Assembly: GCA_032622095.1 (NCBI GenBank)
Contig: CP136064.1
Coordinates: 174,166,310-174,230,309, forward strand
Origin: Siphonodentalium dalli
Taxonomy: Eukaryota; Mollusca; Scaphopoda; Gadilida; Siphonodentaliidae
Direction: 5' to 3'
DNA: 64,000 bases
The position numbers and the translations under genes are program-made. Numbering within the stretch: position 1 is the stretch's first letter; each line of letters starts with the position of its first letter. The notes beneath the pieces were generated by a model, which saw only the letters and a list, made by a program, of their open reading frames with translations, did no database searches and was not told where the DNA came from. Of this stretch, positions 28,901 to 42,400 are shown one piece after another.

Positions 28901-31900
28901 GTATGTAAGGTACATAATTGGTCCTACTCTAAACCATTGATAATTTGTATATGTAGATTATATTTCCTGGTAATTACTGTGGTATCGTCTGCCAGGTAAA
29001 TATACGCAGGTGATTTTCTCTGTCTGAACAATAATTATATCAGCAGGCCATACAGTCTGTAGAAACCAAGAAGATTCTGTCAGGAAATAATTCTTTCATA
29101 GAATACTAGTATATGATATTCAGCAAATTGTGTAAACACTTATTTTCTGATCATCACACTGATCAGCAGTCTGCATTCTGGCTCTGTACTTTATCTGTAT
29201 GACTATTTATCAAATTTAGCACCTAATCAGTAGAAATGAAGACGCGTAATTTCCTAGATCATGCCATGAATCTCTACTCTGGCTAATGCCTGCAGAGATC
29301 ATATTCCACCAGTACAAAACCTTGGAACTTTTTGAAGTTTTGACAGGGAACCTTATAAAGTCGAAAACATATCGCTGGGAATATATTTATTAGTTGTTAT
29401 CTTTTCCTTAATAATGTACTTCACTGTATGTGAATGTCCCAACTCAAAATTTCATGCTTTTCTCTGACTGTTGTGAGCCAATATGGCAATATACATGGAA
29501 TTAATTACCCAGGGAAAATTCCATAATTGTAAGCGACACAAAGCAAAATCGCTCACATATTCAATTAAATCATGAAATTTCGAGTTGGGACCTTCACCTA
29601 CAGTGAAGTACATTATTAAGGAACAAATAATAACTAAGAAATATATTCCCTGCATTATTTTTCGACTTTATAAGGTTCCCTGTCAAAACTTCAAAAAGTT
29701 CCCAGGTTTTGTGCTGGTGGAATCTATACAGGCATTTAGCCAGAGTAGAGATTCAAAGCATGATCTAGTAATTTCCAAGATTTAATCTTCGATTGGATCC
29801 TGGGTCCCCAGCAGCAAGCCTACTGGTATGTCACTTGATACAGTCACCACAAGAATCTATACATTTGTTATGATAAGATTACATATGCACTCATAGAGAA
29901 ACTAAAAATTGGAGAAAGAAAATAATTAAAGAAATTGATTTTTGGTCCAATCCCATTGTCCTTATAAATATGGGCCTACTTTAAACCTTTGATAATTTGT
30001 ATATGTAGATTATAACTCCTGGTAATTACGGTGGTATGGTCTGCTGGCAAGCCTGCAAATAGTGTGTGTGTCATTTGCAGAATGAGGTCCCCAGAGGGCG
30101 AATTTAGTGATGCTATCCTGCACAGTGGGCTAGCATCACCATATTCACCCTCTGGGAACCTCATTCTGCTTAGGCCTCATCTTCTGGGAAGTATCTATAG
30201 TATCAAAATGACATTGTTTTTAGTTACTTTTCCCTTCTGAGAAGTTTCGATTTCCCCTAATTTGCAGAAGATAAAATGCATAATTGAGATGACTAATGGG
30301 TGAACATCACCAACTTCTACTGGGGAACTTCAATCTGATTCTAGGTCTCTCATAGCAGTTGAGGCCTAAGCAGAATGAGATTCTCAGTGAGTGAATTTAG
30401 TAATGCCAGCCCGCTGTGCAGGATAGAATCACTGAATTTACCCTCTGGGGACCTCATTCTGCCAAATGACAGACACACTATTTGCAGGTGTGTCTGCGAG
30501 ATGAATGCACACAGGTGATTTTCTCTGCCTGAATATTAATTATATCAGCAGGCCATACAGTCTGTAGAAAACAAGCCAGGTTTTCTTGCATCAGAGCCAC
30601 AAGAACGCATTGAGAACAGTTTTTATTCTTCAGAGAAACCAAGATTCTGTCAGGAAATATTTGTTTCATAGAAAATATGATATTCAGCAAATTGTGTAGA
30701 CAGACTACAGTTATGCATTTCTGTAGTTTATTTCATGCTTCAGTAATGGTTGGGAGCCGCATTTACACAGTTGGTTAAGCCTGGGACTAATATATTATTA
30801 TATTAGTCCCAGGTTAAGCCACACACACAGTCACACACAGTCAACGTTTATTTAACACTTACTCAATACTCATTGACCAGTCATTGCCTTAGGAAATGTT
30901 CAGATAAAAGTTCAACAAGCGACCATAATAACTTATTAATATCTGAACATTTCCCACCAATGGATGGAAATTGATGGAAATTCTTCTGCACTTGTATTAT
31001 CTTTTTGTCTGTTCATCTGATCATCCCTCAAATTATAAATAGTCCATTCCAATGTGGACTTTTATAACTGACTGGGATAATCCATTCAGTAAGGAAATGT
31101 TAAAAGTTAAGAGGCATTGAAGTGGATATGTCACTGATAATTCTTGATTGAATCAAAGTCTGACTTTAGTGTGCCTGTCATTTCAGAATGAGGTCCCCAT
31201 AGGGTGAATTTAGTGATGCTATCACTCATAGTGGGCTAGCATCACAAAAATTTACCCTCTGGGGACCTCATCTACTATGGGAGACATCGGCTCAGATTGA
31301 AGTTCCTAAATGGTGAATATTGTGATGTACACCCATTGGGAACCTCGATTATGCAATGTGTCGTCTGCCAATTTTGGGATATAGAGAAACTAAACTAAAA
31401 AAGAAATAGAATCTATGGGAAGAAGTTTAGAAATTTTATAATAAAGAAACTTTCCAGAGAAGATGAGGATTAAGCAGAATAAGGTCCCCAGAGAGTGAAT
31501 TTAGTGATGCTAGCCCACTATGCGGAATAGTGTCACTAAACTCACCCTCTGGGACCTCATTCTGCAAATGACAGGCTCACCAAACTCAGGTTTGATTGAA
31601 TTCACTCCGAGTTCCAAAAAAGGATTTTGTTTGTATCTAGACATAACTGCTACCACTGCGTGTGTGTTACTACACCCCTTGTGTTGTGTGCAGGTCAGTG
31701 TTAGGGTGAAGTGACATTGGATTGGAAGTTAACATTAACACACTGCAGTATAATCACTTGTTATTATACCACCATGGCCGAAGAAAATGGTGTGTATACT
31801 GTATTACATGAGTCTGATCCTCTGTCCATCCAGGCAGGTGTCTCACCCGCCAGTTGTTGGAACTCAGTGATATTTGGTATGGATGTTTGTTCACCAATAT

Positions 31901-34900
31901 TAGGGTATTCAGAGGAGTGTTTACTTGATTTATTGGGGTTGTCCGTTCTAGAGTTATTGATCTTTGTTTGTCTGGAAATGTTTTTTTTTTGTCTGTCTGA
32001 AAAGATATTTCAAACATACAGTAATGTTGGGATTTAGTCGGAAATATGGCTTGCTGCCATTCATCGGAAAGCTCTCGGTGAGAGCTTTCCGATGAATGGC
32101 AACAAGCCATATTTCCGAATAAATCCTGACAAATTTCCCATTATTCTGCTGTGGTTAAAGGGTCATATACTTCGGGCATTACTGTAGGTTGTTCATATTT
32201 GTTTATCTAAAACTTTTGATGAATTTTTTTCCGCCTGAGTATCTCAGCCATGGTTTTACAATAAATGAGATATACAAATCATATACGGAAGTAGGAGCCC
32301 GGGATGACATAATCTCAACGATCGTCTTCCTGCCATCACCGTGCGCAGATGACAATATAAGAGGAATAATGACATGAATTGAATGATAACACCTTTATAG
32401 ACTCATTAGTGTAGAATGCACACATTATACTAAGCTTTCAGCCTTCTGGGAAGCCTTTATCAAGTGAAATCAAGTGAAATCACTTGATAACGGCTTCACA
32501 GAAGGCTGAAAGCTTGTTTGTATTACACACTAATGAGTCTATAAAGGTGTTGCCATTCAATTCATGTCATCTTATAACTTGATCAAGACACACAGGGCTA
32601 TACATATACATATACATCATCATTGAGGAATAATGAGAATGACATAATACTCATGTTATACATGTACATGCAGCATATGCTCAGAGAAGATAGGGCTCTC
32701 AACTTCTCAAGGCAAGGCCTTATGACCGATAGTTGACATGTATATGTATATTGTGTATATTCTATGTAGCATATCCAAAATATAGTAATTAATTATTTAT
32801 TTATAATTAATATATGCATAAGTTCCTACATTTATGATTATGTGACTTTTTAACTTCAGGTTGCTTTGAACAGATGCGCACATGTCATGACAGAAGTTTT
32901 AAAATATTATTCAGTATGTATTATTTTATTCTGCAAATTCAGATGTTTGTTATTACTATACTCCATATATTAGTGTAAACATATTTTCATTTCCAAATCC
33001 AAACAAATAACATAATATACAGATGACACAAATATGCAAAATAGGCATTTTTCAATAACTGGGTTGTTGTATGATAAAAGTGATGCTTGTCTATAGTAAT
33101 CTTCATGTGTCAGGCACTATGTGTGGGGGTCAATCACAACTGGTTATATACATCCGTCAAAAAGTAATTAAACAAACACACACAGCTATGAGTGTCCATA
33201 ATCAAAATATGTTGTGGGCTATATATCTTCCGTAAATATTATATTCCACATATTATGGGTTAGAAGGTTTAATATCATACATAGGAACTGTTAACTCTTT
33301 ACCCTTCTCAGTTTTAAGAGATTGCACTGGCTTACAATGTCATGGTAAATATTGTTAGGCCAATGTATTATCTTCTATATGTGAGGCTCCCTATTGGAGA
33401 CTTGCATATATAAGAGAATGCATTGGCACAAAAAGTAATTAAAGACATATTATGTACTTGTATGGCTGTATGAAACTGATAAGTTTGTACTCAGGTGCTA
33501 TGCCAACTGGAGGAATGTAGCATTCTACTAACATCGCCAAAATTCTCAAGCAAATCGACCGTACCACTCCAAAGAAAACATCGTCTGAACTGTGCTCAAT
33601 TTTAAATATTTACTACTCGATTCGGGATGCATCTATCGGCGATAAACTAATGAAAACGATTTCGCCATCGACAGTCACTGCATTTAATTAATATATAAGA
33701 ATGATGGTGTGTGTTGTCAATTTACATATAATATATGTAAAACAACTACTTTGAACAAGATTATTCTCCATTTCTATTTGATCCTATGAGTGTCCAAAAT
33801 CAAAATATGTCGTGGACTATATATCTTCCGTAAATATTATATTCCACATATTATGGGTTAGAAGGTTTAATATCATACATAGGAGCTGTTAACTCTTTAA
33901 CCGTCTCAGTTTTAAGAGATTGCACTGGCTTACAATGTCATGGTAAATATTGTTAGGCCAATGTATTATCTTCAATATGTGAGGCTCCCTATGGGAGACT
34001 TGCATATATAAGAGAATGCATTGGTACATGGTTTTTGCTAAATTGCAGGAAGCTCCAGTCATGGAAGAGTTATTAAGTACCTAAACACAATTTCCATTTA
34101 TATACATGTAGTCCCTAAGAAAGGACAAGCAGTTGACTTGGGAAATGTTTAAATGTTTAAATAGTGTTTAACACATGGCCATATTAATGCCATTTGTTGA
34201 ACTTATTGTCTGAACATTTTGTTTAACAATTTCTATACTATATATCATTGATGAGTATTTATCCCTTAGGAAATGTTCAGATAATAAGATAAACAAACGA
34301 ATATATTTCCCACCAATGAAGAGCATTCCTTCTGCACATACTATTATCTGTCGTCTGCTTATATATCATGAAAACACTTTCAGATAAATAAGACTATTCC
34401 AATATATTATATCTCATGTGACTTTCTTGCATTCTGATTGGCTGCACACTGCTATACTATTTTATGATAGTACCCCCGTAGGATTCCTACATGGCTACTA
34501 TTCTTTTTCTATTTATAGTAACAATCTCATTTCGCGAAATCGGGTTGCCGCCTGAAGATACGGCTAATCTGAAACTGTACATTGTACGATACTTGTTGCA
34601 CTATCTGTATATCATTAGATTTATTGGTGAATTGCAATGATCTTACAAATGTCCGATCATAGCTATCCAATGTATTTAATAGTTTGTCCATTTAGTTGGC
34701 AAGCAACCAGTCCTAATTTTGTAATGCCAGTAGACGTTATTTATAACTTCCTTTCCGTTTTCTAAAAGTTCGCTAAAATGTCTTTGCTAATGACGTATTT
34801 ATAGAAATAATTGCATGAATCATGAAGAGATGTTGTTAGATGTAACTAATAACAATAGTTATGCTCCGGTGCCATCGTCAAAAGAATGCCGTATATTTTA

Positions 34901-37900
34901 AAATCTGAGACCGATTTCCAAAATTCACGGTAAATAAAAATGTGACAAAATCAGACACAGAAATTGTGAGAGAATTGACACCAATGTTCGATATAATATA
35001 ATAAATAATGAATGTCTTGTCGTTGACTATGCCAAAATAGTGGTCCTCGAGGTGGAATAGTTCACTCGCCTGCGGCTCGTGGACTATTCCTCCTCGAGGA
35101 CCACTATTTTGGCATAGTCAACTCCAAGCCATTCATTATCTATATAATATTCTTTTATAAATGAGATGGGCAATCCATTTAGTATAGAAAGGATTGAGTA
35201 GATGAATTCTCTGTCTTCTACACATGTACAGCAATGCCCTAAATAATTGACTCCTTAACCACAGCAGAATTATGGGTAATTTTTTCAGGATTTAGTTGGA
35301 AATATGGCTTGTTGCCATTCATCGGAAAGCTCTCACCGATGAATGGCAACAAGCCATATTTCTGACTAAATCCTGAAAAGTTACCCATAATTCTGCTGTG
35401 GTTAAGGAGTCGATTATTTAGGGCATTACTGTATTTATATCAAAACACACCCAATCCAAATGTGTACTTTTATAACTGAATAGGAGAACCATTCACCAAT
35501 TAACCCTTTCATGACTGAAGCTTCCTGAAATTTTGTGAACACTGAGTTGTATTAAGATACATGCGGTTACTCTACATGTATATGTATAGTATATTCTAAG
35601 CTATTTCCAGCCAACCTCTTCAGTTCCTCTAGTAGGTACTTGTCAGAAATTTATGATGGTTAGAGAGACGATATTTTGGAACTCTCTTCAAAATACATGT
35701 AACTGAATTCAGACAACATCTATTAACCCTTTCTTTCATGATGGAGCCAAACTTGTGTAGCATTAAAGATCGTGTGCCAGTGCATTCTCTTATATATGCC
35801 AGTCTCCAATAGGGAGCCTCACATATATAAGTGAATGCAATGGCTTACAAGGTCAAGGTAAATATTATTAGGTCAATGTATTCTCTTATATATTTGCATA
35901 AAGATGCATATATAAGAGAATGCATTGGCACAGGGTTTTCATAATATTTCAGGAAGCTCGTCATGAAAGGGTTAAGTTTTATATTTACTGTTTTACTTTG
36001 CCAATAGTAGGAATATTAAAATCAGCCATCTTCAAACATTTACTTTAAACTGAAAGCTCACATTAATAAGCTCAATGTACCTTAATAATAATAATAGGAA
36101 GTAAAACTGCCCTTCAAACTGGCTGAGTTGCTATTCAATTTGTCAGTTTGCATATCATTTTGCTATGCAAAACAAAAAAGTTATACACTCCATGCTAATA
36201 GACAGAATATATAGGCAAACATCCATGTTATGTTATGATTGTTAGCCAGACAGACTACCAGTAAGGCAAGAACTAGATCAGTTTTATGCCCAGTAAAATT
36301 ATGATAACAAATAAATTATGTTTTCTAGGTCAGCTGTGTTTCCATTAAAAAAAATATTTGATTTGATTTAATACTGGTGTATATATTTTTTCTAACTCAA
36401 AAATCCAAATTTGGCAGAGAAGTGTTTAAATAAAAAAATATTCAACACTACACTCACACTGTTATTCATGAAATAAAAAATTATGTCTGCTTTCAGGGAA
36501 AATATATTTCAACAGACCAATATTGTGACATATGTCGGAGAGAGAAATATAGCTTTGGTATAAAACAATATTGTTATTTTCAGATTCTTATGGACCAAGC
36601 AAATAGATCAATTTGTAAAAACCTTACACAGTTTATCAAAGGGTGAGTAATTATACATGTAGCTCTTTCATTACTGAATGGAATATCCCATTCAGTTAAA
36701 AAGGATACTAGTACATTGCAATGGCCTCTTTGGAGAGGTTTAAAAAAAATTACAAGTACAGAAGACATATGATTCCTATTCTGTCATTTATTGGCAATGT
36801 TCAGATAATAAGTTCACTCAAATGGCATTTGGCTAATAAGATTGAATGGACATGCATTCAATTTAATCAAAATCACTTTTATAAAATCAGAATACATCTG
36901 AAACAAGATATATAATTATCTTCTTTATATATTTAATAGGCTTTACCAAAGTGTCCATGCAAATGAAGATTGGTGGGGGATTTAGAAATTGGATTGGTCT
37001 GTCGGTCTGCGTGGCCGTCTTGTAACAATTTGGCACTCTCTGACTCAGTCATCACATGTCGGATTTAAATTATATTTGGTATACTCAGGAACCATTTTGT
37101 GGGAAGGGATATCTAATGGAATGGGTTTCGTTCATTCATTTATTGCAGAGTGGTGTCCCTTAGGGTGAAAATATGTCTGCGCCAACTTTGTGTCTCTTTA
37201 CCAGTCATCATAGGTCATGTTTGAATTATCTTTGGTATGCTCATAAGGCATCATGAAGGGAACGTTATCCTCATGTAACAGGTTTTCTCCATTAATTTCT
37301 TCTGATGTTATGGTCCTAAGAAAGTAAAATATACCATAAAATATGTCCATCACTGTATCTCCGTCATCTTAATTCAGATTGAATGATCTTTGGTATATTC
37401 TTGAAGAACAATTGGATAAAGTATATCCACATGCAACAGGCTTTATCCAGTCATCGCAAGTGGGATTAAGACACCTCAGCGAAACACCATCTTTTCATTT
37501 GTTACTCCCAGTGGTAAAAGATAACATGTGTATCTTTAATTCCTATTTAATCTCATTTGTGACTGGGGCAAATGTTTACTTTTGCTCTTGGCTTGTCTCT
37601 TTCACTCATGATCAATTTCGTTATCAACTCAAAAACACTAGATATCCTCTATTTATCAACCTGTTTTGATCTCTGGAATCATATCGAGATGTAATGGGCA
37701 ACAAAAGCGAGCATTACATGTATTTCTTGGTTCAAACTATCTTGGTGCTTTTTTAATGTAAATATTATATATAAACAAAGTCTTTTTCCTTGGATTTTTG
37801 GGTATCTCTTTATCGTGTTCTAATAAAGAAATATTGTACGTAAACACGGCATAGTTAATAGATATAATCGACCTGGCACTCAAAGGGTTAATAGATATAG

Positions 37901-39455
37901 TATTGATAGTAGACAAGAATGGGAGAAGGATATCTACATGTCATGGTTTCTTCTAGATCATGCCTTGAATCTCTACTCTGGCTAACGTCCATAGAAATTA
38001 TATTCCACCAGTACAAAACCTGGGAACGTTTTGACAGTTCTGACAGGGAACCTTATAAAGTTGAAAAAATTACACGGGGAATATATTTCTTAGTCTTTAC
38101 CTGTTCCTTAGTAATGTTTTTCACTGTCAGTGTAGGTCCCAACTCGAAATTGCACAATTTTTTAGAGTGAGTTTGTGAATGATTTTGCTTTACGGAATTT
38201 CTCCTGGGTAATTAAGTCAATGTTTATTGCAAAATCGGCTCACAAAAGTTCATAGAAAAACATGCAATTTCAAGCTGGGACCACCCCCTAATGTGATGTA
38301 GATTATTGAGGAACAAGTATTAACAAAGAAACATTTTCCCTGCCTTGTTTGTTCAATGTTATAAAGTTCACTGTAAAAACTAGTCAGAACATTATAAAGT
38401 TTCCAGGTTTTGTATTGGTGGGAAATGATCTCTACAGGCATTATCCTTAGTAGAGATTCATGGAATGATCTAGGTTTCTTCCAACCCTACCTGCAGTAAT
38501 GCCCTAAATAATCGACTCCTTAACCACAGCAGAATTATGGGTAATTTTTCAGGATTTAGTCGGATATGGCTTGTTGCCATTCATCGGAAAGCTCTCACTG
38601 AGAGCTTTCCGATGAATGGCAACAAGCCATGTTTCCGACTAAATCCTGAAAAATTACCCATAATTCTGCTGTGGTTGGGGAGTCGATTATTTAGGTCATT
38701 ACCGTACCACAGTTATTGCCCTGTTGAACGCAGAAAACATGTTTTGTATTAAGAATAAAGTATTACATGTTATAAAACATGTATTTATATTTGTTTTCAG
38801 TGACATCAAGAAAGTGAAAGAGACCAAGAAACATTTTGAGAATATCAGCGACAAACTCGACAGTGCCTACAATCGAAATTCACAGGCTACGCGCAGTAAG
38901 CCCGTAGAATGCGAGGAGGCTGAAAACGAACTCACTGCCATGAAGACATGCTTTGCTCATACATCTCTAGATTATGTATTCCAGGTAAGACCATTAGATT
39001 TCATTGAGAAGACTTTATGAAATATATTTTTGTAGTTTGTGTTACATGTTTCCCAAGAAGCTTGAAAACTTGGAATCTTACAAAATAACCATAAAATTAA
39101 CCCTTTCATGACGGGAGCTGCAGCATAAATATCCTGTGCTAATGCATTCTCTTATATATATCTATATATATGAGTATCCCATAGTATAGGGAGCCTTGCA
39201 TATATAAGAGAATGCACTGGCTTACCTGTCAAGGTAAATATTGTCAGGCCAATGTATTCTCTTATATATATGTGAGGCTCCCTATGGGAGACTTGCATAT
39301 ATTTAAAGAATACATTGGCACAGGGTTTTCGCGAAATTTTAGGAAGCTACAGTCATGGAAGGGTTAATTTGTCATAGGGACCTTGAATATCATTTATTTT
39401 TGAAAGTATATGCTCGGCGCACTGAATGCATAATCTCATATATATTTTGAAGACC

Positions 39456-39493
<38 letters not shown>

Positions 39494-42400
39494 ATTAATA
39501 CAAATCTACGATTCTCGACCGATCGGGACGAAACTTGGTACGTGTGTGTAGTTTGACCAGGCGGTGGTCGTTGTCGTATTGGCGAGCCCGTGCGACGCCC
39601 GTGCAGCGCATGCGCATACCAGATCTCGGAAACGGGTGGAGCTATCGACTTGAAATTTGGTATGTGAATGTATCTTGCCCCGGATACGAATTTTATCGGG
39701 TCGCCGAGCCCGTGCGACGCCAGCTTCGCGCATGCGCAGACGAGATCTCGGAAACGGGTGGAGCTATCGACTTGAAATTTGGTTTTTGAATAGCCCGGAC
39801 AACGTCGGGCTCATCGATAATGTCTCATATATATTTTGAAGACCTCTGTATGTTTGTCTGTATGTCTGTGATTTATACAAATCTACGATTCTCGACCGAT
39901 CGGGACGAAACTTGGTACGTGTGTGTAGTTTGACCAGGCGGTCGACGTTGTCGTATTGGCGAGCCCATGCGGCGCCAGCTTCGCGCATGCACAGACCAGA
40001 TCTCGGAAACGGGTGGAGCTATCGACTTGAAATTTGGTATGTGAATGTATCTTGCCCCGGGTACGAAATTTATCGGGTCGCCGAGCCCGTGCGACGCCAG
40101 CTTTGCGCATGCGCAGACCAGATCTCGGAAACGGGTAGAGCTATCGACTTGAAATTTGGTTTTTAAATAGCCCGGACAACGTCGGGCTCATCGGCTAGTA
40201 TAAGATATATTTTAAATAAAACTTGAAAATATCAAATAAATGGTATGAATTTTAAAGTTGAAAATTGTTGCAAAATGGTCTTGAAAGTCCTTTAATTTAA
40301 TTAGGTCTGTAAGACCCCTGGCTAATGCTATATTAATATGGCAGGTTGGCTCACTTGGCTGCGGTTTAGTGTCGTTCCCAGCGGCCAGACGATATCATGG
40401 CATCAACTTTATTGGTGGAGGAAATCCAATGGAAAATTAATTTCAATATGAAACTATGATACTTCGCATAGAAGCCACTGACTTTAGGCTAGAAACTGAT
40501 AAAAATTATAATCACACACCCTCTGCATTCACACAATTAGCACCCATAAGAATCAGTATAAATCGCCATAAGGTTTACACAAACGTTTCCAATATTCATC
40601 AACCAATAACTGCAGCCACCACTTCATAAAAAGGGATGAACCACATATTTCACTTCAAGCCGATCATGTGCACGCACTCTCTGCATGTTGTTATTGGGAG
40701 ACTGTGTTGGAATTTGGACAATGTGTTACTGGCAATTGGTATGGTAGTTTTCAAAAGTTTTCATGTTGTTAATGTTCTATTAAAATGTACTGGTATATGG
40801 TTATAAGGAATGACTTGAAGATCGATTGGGGTCATTGGTTTTGACCGGCAGAGTAACTAAACAAAGTGTTACTTATTAGCCAAAATTACCTACAGTCTTT
40901 TTCATAATATGGCATACTTATGAAATAAAAGAAGTCATTTGTGGCATCAGTGCAGATTATGTGAAAAAGTAGTGTTTTCCTAATTGATATTGGGTCAAAG
41001 TTACATAATCATGAACTAAATAAATCATTGATATATCGCCATGTATTTATATCGATTGTGTTTATTTCAGGTAAACATTCTCCATTCAAAGAAGCGTTTT
41101 GATGTCTTAGACACGGTGAGTGTTTCAGTAGTAGTAGTGTAGTTATATAAAATAAATGGATAGTATGTCTGAAAAACAAATTTACACCATGAGTGAGATT
41201 CACAGTCTACCCCACGAGTCTTGGCGAGTGCTGTAAAATTGTTTTTCAGACATATAATCTGTATATTTTGTTTATACCATGCTCATTAATAAACACTTGT
41301 AATTCCATAAAACGTGACAAGAGTCTCATTCTTTTATTCCCGTATAAACCCCTCACGTACCTGTAACTCGCTCAAGTTCACTCGCATGGCACAAGAATTT
41401 ATTCACCTGTGAATTTGCGTCGACTGGATTTGAATTTCCAAAAATGAGTGGACAGCTTCAAAATGTATACTTTATGACAGAAAATGAACTATAACAGATG
41501 AAACACACTATTATTATGATTGAACTTCAATTTTGGAATTATTTTGTTGACTGCAGTAAGGTCTCAAAAGGTCAAACTGTCTGTAGTTCCTGCTATACAT
41601 GTATCTACTATTTCATTGAAAAAGAAATGGCGATCTATATAGTACCGCTATATACAGTTAGTGCCGAATAGAGCAAATGTTTTTACTTCTGATGTTCTCA
41701 TATAGTAAAATGCCTGATCGTGGTATAAAAATTGTTGTAAATGTGCCAATCTGAGTGAAACAAGGATATATTGGTGAGAAATGAGAATTTGAATATGAAT
41801 GCATTACCGGTACTTGTCAATGAATTCCTCTTACTAAGCCAGTGTCTTAACACATTGTATTATGTTCCTAGTCTTCAATGAGTTGAATCTTTAAAAGCAG
41901 TGCATGTATAAAGTGTTAATGTGATTGTTCATATATTATTGTTTGTGTCATATGCGAGTTAAAAACAGATCAGCACTTCATTTAAGTACTGGTGAAATTA
42001 CCCAATAATGAATTTTTTGTGAATTTTGAATATTTAACTCAGTTGGATTTCATTTCAAACTTTAACAGTTTCTTTACTAAACGGATTCTCCCATTCAATT
42101 CTAAAAGAATACATCAGAATGGTCTATAAATCATTTTGAGAGATGTTCAGGATGTTTGAGCAGACAACAGACAAACGAACATATCATACAAGTGCAGAAG
42201 AATTCCTATTTATTTGCGGCAAATGTTCAGATAATAGGTTCAACAAATGACCTATGGCCTATGTCCATTTGCTGAACTTATTATCTGAACAAGAGTTAAA
42301 TTTACCATATTTCTCGACTTCAATGACATAAATATGAGTCACTAGTTTGAGAAACAGTAGATTTGATTTTGGATTGTTCCCCTTTGAGTGTCAGACTCAG

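Noticed and set aside
31711..32110. Open frames of 108 and 118 codons on opposite strands
   Set aside because: They run into a family A MITE palindrome and use its arms; no gene features.
39506..40166. Cluster of 75-84-codon frames on both strands
   Set aside because: All are generated by the repeated Helitron-like dimer; near-identical peptides recur because the DNA repeats.
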